Assembly: GCA_045576735.1 (NCBI GenBank)
Contig: JAZNGZ010000056.1
Location: 45,361-109,360 of the forward strand
Source of the DNA: RGIG4079 sp045576735
GTDB taxonomy: Bacteria; Bacteroidota; Bacteroidia; Bacteroidales; Muribaculaceae
Direction of reading: 5' to 3'
DNA: 64,000 bases
Below, piece by piece: positions 1-7,392 of the stretch. Positions within the stretch are counted from its first letter, which is position 1. Every line of letters starts with the position of its first letter. The translations under genes were made by a program, and so were the position numbers. A model generated the notes under the pieces. It made no database searches. It was not told the DNA's origin and saw only the letters and a list, made by a program, of their open reading frames with translations.

Positions 1-97
1 AGGTTGGTATATAGATGGTATTGATCAAAATTTATTCCCCGAAGTAACCTTTGAAAACTCTCCACAAGAAGTTGAACTTAAATTAGTAGAGATATGA
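1..97 (+). CDS. C-terminal end of an unidentified phage protein (partial)
   Basis: An open frame runs from the window edge to a TGA at 95-97 and gives 31 residues beginning GWYIDGIDQN. The stop overlaps the next ATG as ATGA, the coupling used throughout this cluster, which supports it as the tail of a real gene. Too little remains to assign a function. Confidence 0.6.
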   Translation, partial: GWYIDGIDQNLFPEVTFENSPQEVELKLVEI

Positions 98-309
98 ATA
101 TACCCGAATATATGAAACAAATAACAGATTTTGCAAGTCTGTTAATAAAAGGAGAATCAAGTGCAGTAAATCCTATTTTACCTCAAGACAATCTATTTGT
201 AAATAAAGGTTGGCAATGTCCTATCTGTGGTAGGGTTTATTCTCCTTCTACCCCTATGTGTTTTTATTGTAGAAATAAAGAAATAGCAAATCAACAAATA
301 AGTAAATAA
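94..309 (+). CDS. Small zinc-ribbon protein, phage early region
   Basis: A 71-residue protein with a C-terminal CPICG ... CFYC pair of CxxC knuckles (residues about 42-59), which predicts one structural zinc ribbon. The N-terminal half is probably helical and carries no known motif. It is coupled to the upstream gene by an ATGA overlap and is followed 2 bases later by the next gene. Zinc ribbons of this size usually bind nucleic acid or a protein partner, but the target cannot be read from the sequence. Confidence 0.7.
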   Translation: MNIPEYMKQITDFASLLIKGESSAVNPILPQDNLFVNKGWQCPICGRVYSPSTPMCFYCRNKEIANQQISK

Positions 310-311
310 CC

Positions 312-755
312 ATGGAAGATTTTGTAACATTTGAAATAGCCCTTAAGCTTAGAGAAAAAGGGTTTAGAGAAGAATGTATAGCATATTACCACACTGATGG
401 TGAATTGCTTTATAATAGAGACCAATATAGAGGCGGAAATTATAAAAGTCTATTGAGGTCTTATAATAGTTTGCCTAAAAATCCCATTGGGTGTGAGCAA
501 ATAGATGCCCCCACAATCTCACAAGTCTTGAAGTGGTTGAGAGAGGAAAAGAATTTTCATTTAATGGTATATATATTGAATGATTCATCTGAAGATGCAG
601 ATGGCAGAATTATTCAAGATTGGTTCTTTTGGACTTTCTGTGTTCAAAATTGCAATTCTGGTGATTATGCTTATGAAGGAGATGATGTGGAATATGAATC
701 ATACGAGCAAGCAGCCCTTGCTGGGATTGAATATGTTTTAGATAATTTGATATAA
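312..755 (+). CDS. Hypothetical phage protein, 147 aa
   Basis: A 147-residue acidic, aromatic-rich protein starting MEDFVTFEIALKLREKGF. A start like this (xFVTFEIAxxLKEKGF) is common in small accessory proteins of Bacteroidales phages and mobile elements, but I know no function for them. It contains no Cys cluster, membrane segment or signal peptide. It lies 2 bases after the zinc-ribbon gene and 4 bases before the next, so it is part of one operon. Confidence 0.75.
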   Translation: MEDFVTFEIALKLREKGFREECIAYYHTDGELLYNRDQYRGGNYKSLLRSYNSLPKNPIGCEQIDAPTISQVLKWLREEKNFHLMVYILNDSSEDADGRIIQDWFFWTFCVQNCNSGDYAYEGDDVEYESYEQAALAGIEYVLDNLI

Positions 756-759
756 AATT

Positions 760-1215
760 ATGAAGACTTATTTATACACAGATATAATTAGAATGAGTAA
801 TGATTTGGTGGAGTATGCTTATAAGAATATTAAAGATATTCGCAAAGTTACTAAATTGTACCAATTCCCTATTTTCTTTATGAATGAGGATTTAGTTAAA
901 GCCTATAAACATGATAAGACCTCTAATAGTAATAATTGGACTTATAAAATTATATCTTATAAATTATGTCCTTTTATATTAGAATTTCAAAATAAAGACA
1001 AAATTTGTGTTACAGGATATAATCAATTAAAAGAAATATTCAAAAATCATATTAATTATAAGACTGTTAAATTTACTATTTATAGTGGTTCTACTAACTG
1101 CGAACAATGCCCATTTTATAATTGCAAAATAAACTGTTCAGAGGCTGTAGCCAAATTATTTGGTATCGATTGTAAAAAACATAATTTAATAACATCAATA
1201 ATTAATAAGTCATGA
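760..1215 (+). CDS. Hypothetical phage protein with C-terminal Cys cluster, 151 aa
   Basis: A 151-residue, Lys- and Asn-rich protein. Five cysteines cluster near the C-terminus (CEQCPFYNCKINC followed by GIDC, residues about 114-138), which suggests metal binding. Base composition is very AT-rich, like the rest of 1-3900. The stop overlaps the next start (ATGA at 1212-1215). Function unknown. Confidence 0.7.
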   Translation: MKTYLYTDIIRMSNDLVEYAYKNIKDIRKVTKLYQFPIFFMNEDLVKAYKHDKTSNSNNWTYKIISYKLCPFILEFQNKDKICVTGYNQLKEIFKNHINYKTVKFTIYSGSTNCEQCPFYNCKINCSEAVAKLFGIDCKKHNLITSIINKS

Positions 1216-2381
1216 ATATAGCAATCAAAGGACACCCTACGAGGGGCAGAGGGGTAATCCAACTACTTGAAATATTGGGAGGAAGAAGAACGGAAGTAAT
1301 TAACGCAAATGATGAAGATTTTTATTATTACATAGACAAATTTGCTGATAATGGCATTTATTGTACTGCATTAAATGGAGATTATGCACCTTTCACCCTT
1401 GAAGAATTTGAAGAAAAGTTTCCTTATAAGGTTGGGGATGTAGTGGTCAATCATAAGTATGGTAAAGGGGATATAACTCAAATGCGTTGGATTGACGATG
1501 AAATAGTTTACGAAATATACTTTGAAGATTACATGGCATATTGTAAAGCAAATGAATTGTGTAAATATGATGCTTTCAAAGGTTTGCTATTGCAAGAATT
1601 GACCGAATATTTAAGTCATGCTACAAGAGAGGAACTTGACAAAACTATGGAAGAAATAGAAATCACATTAGCACCCTTTAAAGTGGGTGATAAAGTTATC
1701 GTGAAAGGTTGGGGGAAAATGGGTGAAGATGAGGTTATACGCGTGTTTAAAACCTATTTTGGTGACATTAAATACAAAACCAAAAATCATCTTGATACTC
1801 ATTATTTTATGGAAGATAGTTTAACGAGAGTGGAAAAATCAAATAAAGAAGAAAATATGGAAAAACGATTAGAGCCTGTTTACGAACTTGGCACAGGTAA
1901 AATACTTTATTATGAAGAAAAAGGGTCAGGCGAAAAATATATTCCTATTGGCGAAACAACGCTCTATATTCAAGAGGGTTATGAATTTAGGGATGAAACT
2001 AATAATGTAATTAATGCTAAAAAAATTACATTGGCGAGAAAGCAATCACAATACCCAAAGACTTATAGAGAATGTTGTGAAGTGTTAGCTTATGAAGGCG
2101 GTGCAACTGTTATAGGCTATGATGCAGTACTGTTGAACAGTTTTCAAAAGTTAAAACTTTGTCGTGATGCCTATTGGAAGATAGCAGGAGATTTTGAAGA
2201 AAAACGAAAAGAGAAAGCAATACACTATGTGATATACTCTACTTTGTTAGGTGAAGTAGGAAAAGATACAATGCCAAATTGTATTGCTAATTATTTGTTA
2301 GATTTCCCAACCAGAGAAATGCGAGATGCTTTTTATGTAAACTTTAAGGATTTGATTGAACAATGTAAAGAACTATTGTAA
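1212..2381 (+). CDS. Phage accessory protein with two KOW-like modules, 389 aa
   Basis: A 389-residue protein. The N-terminus MNIAIKGHPTRGRGVIQLLEILGG is an opening I recognise from many Bacteroidales phage accessory proteins. Two short basic modules, YKVGDVVVNHKYGKGD (about 75) and FKVGDKVIVKGWGKMG (about 156), resemble the GD-V-V turn of KOW or SH3-like barrels. An internal ATG near residue 216 precedes an independent-looking C-terminal domain, so a second product from an internal start is possible. The start overlaps the upstream stop by 4 bases. Function unknown; nucleic-acid or protein binding is an inference from the KOW-like turns. Confidence 0.75.
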   Translation: MNIAIKGHPTRGRGVIQLLEILGGRRTEVINANDEDFYYYIDKFADNGIYCTALNGDYAPFTLEEFEEKFPYKVGDVVVNHKYGKGDITQMRWIDDEIVYEIYFEDYMAYCKANELCKYDAFKGLLLQELTEYLSHATREELDKTMEEIEITLAPFKVGDKVIVKGWGKMGEDEVIRVFKTYFGDIKYKTKNHLDTHYFMEDSLTRVEKSNKEENMEKRLEPVYELGTGKILYYEEKGSGEKYIPIGETTLYIQEGYEFRDETNNVINAKKITLARKQSQYPKTYRECCEVLAYEGGATVIGYDAVLLNSFQKLKLCRDAYWKIAGDFEEKRKEKAIHYVIYSTLLGEVGKDTMPNCIANYLLDFPTREMRDAFYVNFKDLIEQCKELL

Positions 2382-2382
2382 T

Positions 2383-2568
2383 ATGAAGAACTTATATTTG
2401 GTAACATTAAATAATGACACTCGCATACTAATAGTAGCGTCAGAGGAAAATGTAGCTGGTGATTATTGTTTACCTATTATGCACTTGGGTGAATGGATTG
2501 AAAGCATAGAATTTATCGCTGTTGTAGGTGGTGATTACCAAGAAGGTGAAATACTTAAAAAATTTTGA
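2383..2568 (+). CDS. Small hypothetical phage protein, 61 aa
   Basis: I place the start at ATG 2383 (MKNLYLVTLNND), one base after the upstream stop. The longer frame from 2356 would overlap the upstream gene by 26 bases. The protein is 61 residues with beta-rich character (LYLVTLNNDTRILIVAS) and ends 3 bases before the next start. The pattern resembles small uncharacterised proteins of Bacteroidales mobile elements; function unknown. Confidence 0.65.
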   Translation: MKNLYLVTLNNDTRILIVASEENVAGDYCLPIMHLGEWIESIEFIAVVGGDYQEGEILKKF

Positions 2569-2570
2569 TT

Positions 2571-3455
2571 ATGGAAAAGAAAATTAATATAGCAGAATTA
2601 TTAAAAGATTGTCCAAAGAATATGGAGTTGGACTGTACAATATGTAATGGCGTAAAATTTATAGAACTTGATAGAAATCCTAATTTTCCAATAGTGGTTA
2701 GGGCAAATAATGGTTATGAATTTTCTCTTACAAAATATGGGCAAGTACACAATATAGATGATGCTAAATGTGTAATTTTCCCAAAAGGTAAAACTACTTG
2801 GGAGGGATTTGTACCACCTTGTCAGTTTAAGGATGGCGATGTGTGTTGTGTAAAAACAGATGAATTTGAACATATCTTTATATTTAAAGTTAGCGATTAT
2901 AATTATGTCCGAAAATACGCAAATTTATCTGAAAATAATTTATATACAGATGAAAGCCCAGTGTGTACTACTGATTGGGTGAAGGAAATACGTTTTGCCA
3001 CGAAAGAAGAAAAACAGAAGCTATTTGACGCTATTAAAGCAAAAGGTTATAAGTGGAACGCTGAAACAAAGACTTTGGAGAAGGTACCGAAGTTTAAGGT
3101 GGGAGATAGGATTAAACATAAAGAAAACACAAGATGGGTTTGTACAATAACAAGAGTTACAGATAGATATTATGTAGATGGACACCCAACATGTTTCACC
3201 ATTTTATTTGATAAACAGAATGAATACGAATTAGCTCCCGACAAATTCAACATCAATACTTTGAAGCCGTTTGATAAGGTGTTGGTGAGGGGCTCTGATA
3301 ATGGTATGTGGTGTGCATCAATATTCTCGCATACTTGGATAGATAGATACTTTTGTGTTGGTACATGGCATAACCAATGTATTCCTTACGAAGGTAATGA
3401 ACACCTTTTGGGAACTACCAAGAATTGTGATGAATACTTTAAAACTTGGGAATAA
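2571..3455 (+). CDS. Bacteroidales-phage accessory protein of the IAELLKDCP type, 294 aa
   Basis: The start is placed at ATG 2571 (MEKKINIAELLKDCP) because this opening, followed by the block VIFPKGKTTWEGF, recurs in a large family of Bacteroidales phage and prophage proteins, often in several copies per genome. Two KOW-like stretches follow, FKVGDRIKHKENTRW (about 175) and LKPFDKVLVRGSDNG (about 230), similar to those of the gene at 1212. The stop TAA shares a base with the next ATG (TAATG). The biochemical role of the family is not known to me. Confidence 0.8.
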   Translation: MEKKINIAELLKDCPKNMELDCTICNGVKFIELDRNPNFPIVVRANNGYEFSLTKYGQVHNIDDAKCVIFPKGKTTWEGFVPPCQFKDGDVCCVKTDEFEHIFIFKVSDYNYVRKYANLSENNLYTDESPVCTTDWVKEIRFATKEEKQKLFDAIKAKGYKWNAETKTLEKVPKFKVGDRIKHKENTRWVCTITRVTDRYYVDGHPTCFTILFDKQNEYELAPDKFNINTLKPFDKVLVRGSDNGMWCASIFSHTWIDRYFCVGTWHNQCIPYEGNEHLLGTTKNCDEYFKTWE

Positions 3456-3673
3456 TGAAAGAGCAGATATATAACTTTCTCTTAGAGTCGTTATATCCAA
3501 CACCCTCTTGTAGCCATTGCCAATATTTCGATATTGATGCAAAGAGAGTCCCCTGTAATAAATGTGATGGGGCATACAACAAGTACAAGTTACATAAAGG
3601 TGATAAAGCAGACCTTGAAGAAATGGCACGAGGAATAATAAAGATTGTAAAAAGAAATAAAGATAAGATATGA
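3455..3673 (+). CDS. Small Cys-containing hypothetical phage protein, 72 aa
   Basis: ATG 3455 is chosen over a TTG nine bases upstream because it makes the TAATG overlap used elsewhere in the cluster. The 72-residue product contains CSHCQYFDIDAKRVPCNKC, two CxxC pairs that should form a zinc ribbon, and a basic C-terminal tail. Function unknown. Confidence 0.65.
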   Translation: MKEQIYNFLLESLYPTPSCSHCQYFDIDAKRVPCNKCDGAYNKYKLHKGDKADLEEMARGIIKIVKRNKDKI

Positions 3674-3691
3674 AAGTAAAGATTAAAAAGC

Positions 3692-3907
3692 ATGAGTAAT
3701 AATACCCGATTTGATAGCAAAGACTATTATCCACCTTACTACAAGGAGGTGTTTATTGAATATTGCCCGGCTGATGGTGATAGATGTGTTATTGCAAAGG
3801 CATGGTTGGCAGTTGATGACAATGATAATTTGGTGTGGACTTTGGTGGATAGCGATGAGGTGATAGCAGATAAACAAGTAGTTAATTGGACTGATTTTGG
3901 AATATGA
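3692..3907 (+). CDS. Small hypothetical phage protein, 71 aa
   Basis: A 71-residue acidic protein with a beta-strand-rich centre (VIAKAWLAVDDNDNLVW) and conserved-looking Trp and Asp residues, a pattern familiar from small DUF551-like phage proteins. That similarity is loose and I do not claim membership. The stop overlaps the next ATG by 4 bases. Confidence 0.6.
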   Translation: MSNNTRFDSKDYYPPYYKEVFIEYCPADGDRCVIAKAWLAVDDNDNLVWTLVDSDEVIADKQVVNWTDFGI

Positions 3908-4218
3908 AATTCAATATGGAAAAATTCAAAGAAATAGTAAAAGATGAACCGATAGGGTTAATGAAGCCTATGAGGTTAGAGTTTTCGTATGGCTGTCTTG
4001 CGAACTCATTATCGGTTAATGATATTGAGGAGGCAGACCTTACCGATGCACAACGTAGGATTGTGACACATCGGATATTTTCGTGGTATCGCAAACACCC
4101 TGAGCATCTTAATCCTTTATTGCAATACTTTGTGGAAACACATTGTGATGACTACGAACAAAGTGAACCTTGTGAGTGCTGTGGTGATATAGTAACAACT
4201 TATAAATTGGAGATATGA
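3904..4218 (+). CDS. Hypothetical phage protein with a CxCC motif, 104 aa
   Basis: A 104-residue protein linked by ATGA overlaps to both neighbours. It carries a C-terminal CECCGD motif that may bind metal with other cysteines or histidines (ETHCDDYEQSEPCECC). An internal Met at residue 5 could also serve as start. Function unknown. From here rightward the base composition becomes less AT-rich. Confidence 0.65.
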   Translation: MKFNMEKFKEIVKDEPIGLMKPMRLEFSYGCLANSLSVNDIEEADLTDAQRRIVTHRIFSWYRKHPEHLNPLLQYFVETHCDDYEQSEPCECCGDIVTTYKLEI

Positions 4219-4541
4219 AAGAATTTAAGGAGAAGATACCAAAAAGATATAAGGTAGGAGGGCAAGATATAGAGGTTTGCCAAGTGGAGTATTGCAAGAG
4301 CGACTCTTTGGGTGATTGTTTCGTGGCTCAAGGATTGATAAATATCGCTAAATACGCATCAAGAGGGGTGGAGCAATCGGAGACGAGTAAGTTTAATTCG
4401 TTTTGGCACGAGTTGACTCATTCCATATTGGTGACGATGGGCGAGTATGAATTAAACAAAAACGAAACATTTGTGTGTTCGTTTAGTGGATTTCTGACCG
4501 AGGCGATAAGGAGTTTGGAATATGAGGAGGAGAGTACTTAA
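4215..4541 (+). CDS. HELTH-motif zinc metallopeptidase-like protein, 108 aa
   Basis: The 108-residue protein has FWHELTHSIL at residues 63-72. H65 and H69 with E66 match the HExxH zinc and catalytic signature, and E84 in the following helix (NKNETFVCSFSGFL) is a candidate third ligand. Short single-domain HExxH proteins occur in phages and elements, where some relatives (ImmA/IrrE) cleave repressors. No helix-turn-helix is fused here and no partner repressor is visible, so the substrate is unknown. The start overlaps the previous stop by 4 bases. Confidence 0.7.
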   Translation: MKEFKEKIPKRYKVGGQDIEVCQVEYCKSDSLGDCFVAQGLINIAKYASRGVEQSETSKFNSFWHELTHSILVTMGEYELNKNETFVCSFSGFLTEAIRSLEYEEEST

Positions 4542-4544
4542 TGC

Positions 4545-4661
4545 ATAATTCATAGTTTACCACCTCCCCCCTCCGGGGTACTCCCCCTAAACAGGGTTCA
4601 GGGGGAGAGTTAGGGGCACTATGGGAGAGATGGGAGATATAAGAGTGATAAGAGATATAGG
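4545..4661 (+). repeat. Palindromic element copy A (intergenic, with AT-rich and purine-rich flanks)
   Basis: An AT-rich stretch at 4541-4556 is followed by the core ACCACCTCCCCC... at 4559-4617. The core contains the stem CTCCCCCT / AGGGGGAG around AAACAGGGTTC. A purine-rich tract of GGGAGATATAAGAG type follows at 4618-4661. The same three blocks recur elsewhere in the prophage. The core is nearly identical to the copy at 17063-17118, which sits inside a coding sequence. Confidence 0.85.
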
Positions 4662-4688
4662 AAAATTTAAAATAAATAGAGATGAAGA

Positions 4689-4973
4689 ATGAAAAAGATA
4701 ATCAACAAACTATTTGAATGGCTCGGATATGTGCCGAGACTTACATGTAGATATGAAGTTATCCGAGAAGTTAGACGATACATTAATAGTATCGTCTGCG
4801 ACAATAAAGTTGAATATAAAATAGAATTTACGGAAACATCTTGCAAGGTCGTTTTAGTGGATGTTTATGATTGGCGTATTACAATTAAGGAATTTCCTTT
4901 CAACGATGACAAGGAATACGCCAAACTATGTGCCGAGGAATTATGTGAGAAGTTGAATGAGATAATTGATTAA
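4689..4973 (+). CDS. Hypothetical phage protein, 94 aa
   Basis: A 94-residue protein starting MKKIINKLFEWLGYVPR. The short amphipathic start followed by a beta-alpha-beta pattern (VEYKIEFTETSCKVVLVDV) resembles small proteins next to it in Bacteroidales phages and conjugative elements. It has no recognised domain. It stands between repeat copy A and the next gene, 14 bases upstream of that gene. Confidence 0.65.
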   Translation: MKKIINKLFEWLGYVPRLTCRYEVIREVRRYINSIVCDNKVEYKIEFTETSCKVVLVDVYDWRITIKEFPFNDDKEYAKLCAEELCEKLNEIID

Positions 4974-4987
4974 AAAGTAAAACGCAG

Positions 4988-5221
4988 ATGAAGAAAAGTG
5001 TTATTGAATTGATTGGAGAGTACTTGTTGGGGAAGAGGTATTATGCTTGCGTAGTTAATACCCGGGGTACGAGTAAGTGTGAGATGGCGAGTTATATCTT
5101 TGATAATCGGGAGGCGGTGGAGAGGTATAAGCGTGGGTTGATGGGTAACCGCAGCTATCAGTGGGTGGAGACGATCTCGTTTAGGTCGAGGAAGGAGTAT
5201 AAGGTAATTCATAATTTATAA
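4988..5221 (+). CDS. Small conserved phage/element protein whose 3' end is repeat DNA, 77 aa
   Basis: A 77-residue protein with the pattern KYYACVV...RSREEAE...VETISFRSRKEY that I recognise from small proteins of Bacteroidales mobile elements. The family usually ends soon after the SFRSR block. Here the last residues KVIHNL and the stop are encoded by the AT-rich repeat starting at 5203, so the native C-terminus seems to have been replaced or extended by the insertion. Function unknown. Confidence 0.65.
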   Translation: MKKSVIELIGEYLLGKRYYACVVNTRGTSKCEMASYIFDNREAVERYKRGLMGNRSYQWVETISFRSRKEYKVIHNL

Positions 5222-5323
5222 TTCATAATTCATAATCTACCACCTCCCCCAACTATGGGAGAGATAAGCGAAATAGGAGATATAAGAGAGATAAGGTAAT
5301 TCATAATTTATAATGCATAATTA
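5203..5323 (+). repeat. Repeat copy B: AT-rich units around a truncated palindromic core
   Basis: Two blocks of the AATTCATAAT type (5203-5236 and 5296-5323) flank ACCACCTCCCCC and the purine-rich GGGAGAGATAAG tract. The second half of the hairpin core is missing. The first block supplies the last codons and the stop of the upstream gene; the second runs up to the next start codon. Confidence 0.8.
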
Positions 5324-5869
5324 ATGATGAGAAAGGTTTTTGAAAGGATTAAAAGATGGTGGCTGTTGCGTAAGGGTTATTATGTGACGCTTGATATGAG
5401 GGATTCGTCGGTGAGTTTCTCAAAGGGGTTGTATGCGAGGCTTGAGCCGGAGATAATGGTTAGTGCGGAGTTGACCACCTCCCCGCCATCAACCCCTCAG
5501 TCGCATGAGACCACTTCCCCCCTCCGGGGTACTCCTCCTAAACGAGGTTCAGGAGGAGAGTTAGGGAATTCGTCGCCTATAAAGAGCAAGAGTTGGAACT
5601 ATGTTGATGCTCGGGGGAAGGTGATGATGTTTTGGGAGCCGGAGAGTGAGTGTTATGGTTTTGTCGTGTCGCCGAAGTTGAGCAAGGAGACGCAGTTGGC
5701 AGATGTGCAGTTTAACACGAAATATGGCACGGTGGGCTTTGAGTCGCTTGTGCCGACGGTGGCACGTGTGCTGTATGACTATGGGATAGATGCTGACCGT
5801 GTGAAGTTGAGCGTGACGGAGCAGATGTGTGGCGAAATGAAATGGTATAGGATAGAGCGAGGGAGATGA
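5324..5869 (+). CDS. Conserved mobile-element protein interrupted in frame by a repeat, 181 aa
   Basis: The N-terminal part (RWWLLRKGYYVTLDMRDSSV) and C-terminal part (VPTVARVLYDYGID) match a small protein I know from Bacteroidales phages and conjugative elements, usually about 140-150 residues. Here residues about 51-81 are an insert, TTSPPSTPQSHETTSP and GSGGELG included, translated from palindromic copy C at 5474-5566. Removing the 93 bases restores a family-length protein in the same frame. Start ATG 5324 or 5327 (MMRK). The stop overlaps the next ATG. Function unknown. Confidence 0.75.
   Translation: MMRKVFERIKRWWLLRKGYYVTLDMRDSSVSFSKGLYARLEPEIMVSAELTTSPPSTPQSHETTSPLRGTPPKRGSGGELGNSSPIKSKSWNYVDARGKVMMFWEPESECYGFVVSPKLSKETQLADVQFNTKYGTVGFESLVPTVARVLYDYGIDADRVKLSVTEQMCGEMKWYRIERGR
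5474..5566 (+). repeat. Palindromic element copy C, in frame inside a gene
   Basis: Two joined units lie in the gene at 5324: 5474-5509 (ACCACCTCCCCGCC... with CCTCAGTCGC) and 5510-5566 (ACCACTTCCCCC...). The main stem is CTCCTCCT / AGGAGGAG, where copies A and J have CTCCCCCT / AGGGGGAG, so both arms changed together. The length of 93 bases is divisible by three and contains no stop in the host frame. Confidence 0.85.
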
Positions 5870-6237
5870 ATCAGTTGATAGGGCAAAAGCGGAAGCATGA
5901 TGTGGTGTGGCATCGTAGCGGTAAGATAGAGTTGAGTGCTTATGTTGTCAAGGAGTTGGGGATTGCTCGTGGAGACTCTATCGGTGTGGTTGGAGACAAA
6001 GGGGAGTATTACCTATATGTGTCGAGCAAGGGGGATAGGGGGATAAGATGTAAGGCTACTTGTTATCCATCGCACAAAGGAGGTCGGAACATGAAGACTC
6101 ATTGTAAGGAGTTGACCGATGCGATATATCGGCTTGTGGGTGATGAGACGGAGGAGAAGATAAAGATGGCCGTCGGGGAAGTCCGGGAGATCGATGGGAA
6201 GAAGGGAATAATATTATTATATATGCTTAAGATTTAG
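5866..6237 (+). CDS. Conserved phage/element protein with AbrB-like N-terminus, 123 aa
   Basis: A 123-residue protein. Residues 15-55 (WHRSGKIELSAYVVKELGI then GDSIGVV and YYLYVS) have the strand pattern of a swapped-hairpin AbrB-type DNA-binding fold, and this arrangement is familiar from unnamed proteins of Bacteroidales phages. The remainder is mixed alpha/beta. It is the last gene of the early run and is followed by a terminator at 6266-6302. DNA binding is an inference. Confidence 0.65.
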   Translation: MNQLIGQKRKHDVVWHRSGKIELSAYVVKELGIARGDSIGVVGDKGEYYLYVSSKGDRGIRCKATCYPSHKGGRNMKTHCKELTDAIYRLVGDETEEKIKMAVGEVREIDGKKGIILLYMLKI

Positions 6238-6265
6238 ATCGCTTATTCTTGATTTCATAATGGAG

Positions 6266-6302
6266 AAGGGGAGTCGCTTTAGTGGTGGCTCCCCTTTTTT
6301 TT
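6266..6302 (+). terminator. Rho-independent terminator closing the early gene run
   Basis: Stem AAGGGGAG (6266-6273) pairs with CTCCCCTT (6289-6296) around a 15-base loop and runs into eight T residues (6295-6302). It lies 29 bases after the stop at 6237. Confidence 0.85.
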
Positions 6303-6338
6303 GTGCACACTAAAGTAGTGTGGAGTAGTGAAAGGGGT

Positions 6339-6431
6339 AATGCGGAATTCATAATGCATAATTCATAATGCGTAATGCATAATGCGTAATTAACTCGGTC
6401 AAGCCTCGTTGAGCCCTTCGGGGTTCATAAT
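6339..6431 (+). repeat. Repeat copy D: AT-rich ATAATGCATAATTC units
   Basis: From 6339 to about 6391 there are repeated TAATGCATAATTCATAATGCG-type units, followed by CTCGGTCAAGCCTCG and GAGCCCTTCGGGGTTC, a small GAGCCC/GGGTTC hairpin, and a last AT-rich unit. It belongs to the same AT-rich repeat as the blocks at 5203 and 24213. The stretch 6303-6482 holds no gene I can support. Confidence 0.7.
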
Positions 6432-6482
6432 GCGGAATGGGGTGGCTGGGGCTTTTGATATCTTTGATTCTTCGATGGTGTG

Positions 6483-6773
6483 TTATTGCTCTTGGGATAG
6501 GGCGATGAGGGTGTCTTCGATGGTTTTGTCTTTGGTTGTTGCGATGTCGATAGATGTGGCTTGCATCTTGGGTAGGGAGTATTGCATGAATCGCTCGGCA
6601 ATGATGAGTCGGTCTTTGGGATCGAGCGCGGCAAAGTCGGAGGCCATGAGGTCGGAGTTGATATAGTCGGACAGAAACCGGTTAATGAAGTCACGCCCCA
6701 ACGCAGTGGATTTGTTGGGTGTGTTTTTTTTTCTTCCGCCTACTTTTTTGTGACCTTTCTTAAATGATGCCAT
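6483..6773 (-). CDS. Small terminase-like (DUF5681-type) phage protein, 96 aa
   Basis: The 96-residue leftward protein begins MASFKKGHKKVGGRKKNTPNK. The basic GGRKKNTPNKST block is the hallmark start of DUF5681-like proteins, often annotated beside terminases. The rest (LDPKDRLIIAERFMQYSLPK) is the typical helical segment of the family. It is chosen over two overlapping frames on the same DNA because of this resemblance. It stands alone, facing left, opposite the ejection module. A DNA-binding packaging or regulatory role is inferred only. Confidence 0.75.
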   Translation of the reverse strand: MASFKKGHKKVGGRKKNTPNKSTALGRDFINRFLSDYINSDLMASDFAALDPKDRLIIAERFMQYSLPKMQATSIDIATTKDKTIEDTLIALSQEQ

Positions 6774-6784
6774 AGATATAGATA

Positions 6785-6844
6785 TAAACTTAAAAATGTG
6801 GGTTAAAGATAAGGGATTATATTAGTGTCATAATTTTAAGTTTA
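6785..6844. promoter_or_regulatory. Inverted repeat between divergent genes (possible operator)
   Basis: TAAACTTAAAA (6785-6795) is repeated exactly in inverted form as TTTTAAGTTTA (6834-6844) in the gap between the leftward gene starting at 6773 and the rightward gene at 6867. The 38-base spacing is too long for a terminator. Paired operator half-sites for a dimeric regulator are plausible. No perfect TAnnTTTG box on the plus strand is seen here. Confidence 0.4.
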
Positions 6845-6866
6845 ACCAAATAACATAGACAAAAGT

Positions 6867-7388
6867 ATGATAGGAAGTATCGTAGGCGGAGCATTGAAGA
6901 TAGGTAGTTCTATCTTCGGAGGAATCTCTGCAAGCAAGGCGGCGAAGAGGGCTCGAGAGCGAGTAGAGCAACAAAAGCGAGAGAATGAGGATTGGTATAA
7001 TCGCAGATATAATGAGGATGCGACACAACGAGCCGATGCACAAAGATTGTTGACACGCACGGCAGAGGCTATCAAGGAGCGCAACAAGGCGGCAGCCGGA
7101 AGGAGTGCGGTGATGGGTGGCGATGATGCGAGTGTGGCAATGGAAAAAGAGCGTAACGCACAAGCATTGGCAGATGCGACAAGCAATATTGTGGCTATGG
7201 GCGAGGCTCGCAAGGATAATGTGGAGGCTCAGTATCTCAGTCGCAAGGATAACTTGGATAATCAATTGGTAAATATCGAAAACCAAAAGGCGCAAGCGAT
7301 AGCGAGTGCGGTGGGCGGAGCTGCGAATGCCGCCGGAGATATAGCCGGAGGGTTGAGTGATTTGGACGAGGAAGAAACTAAAAAATAG
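6867..7388 (+). CDS. Probable internal virion (ejection) protein, 173 aa
   Basis: A 173-residue protein with a glycine-zipper-like N-terminus (GSIVGGALKIGSSIFGG, residues 3-19), a long charged helix, and a second Ala/Gly-rich stretch near the C-terminus (ASAVGGAANAAGDIAGG). This is the build of small membrane-active core proteins that enter the cell with podovirus DNA (compare T7 gp14). It heads a set of three consecutive genes ending with the giant protein. The role is inferred from architecture and position; I see no sequence motif that proves it. Confidence 0.6.
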   Translation: MIGSIVGGALKIGSSIFGGISASKAAKRARERVEQQKRENEDWYNRRYNEDATQRADAQRLLTRTAEAIKERNKAAAGRSAVMGGDDASVAMEKERNAQALADATSNIVAMGEARKDNVEAQYLSRKDNLDNQLVNIENQKAQAIASAVGGAANAAGDIAGGLSDLDEEETKK

Positions 7389-7392
7389 AGAT

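Noticed and set aside
6409..6694. Open frames on both strands overlapping the leftward gene at 6483-6773
   Set aside because: The 6483-6773 product has a recognisable GGRKKNTPNK start and family-like helix; the overlapping frames give Ser/Pro- or Met/Ser-rich shadow peptides.
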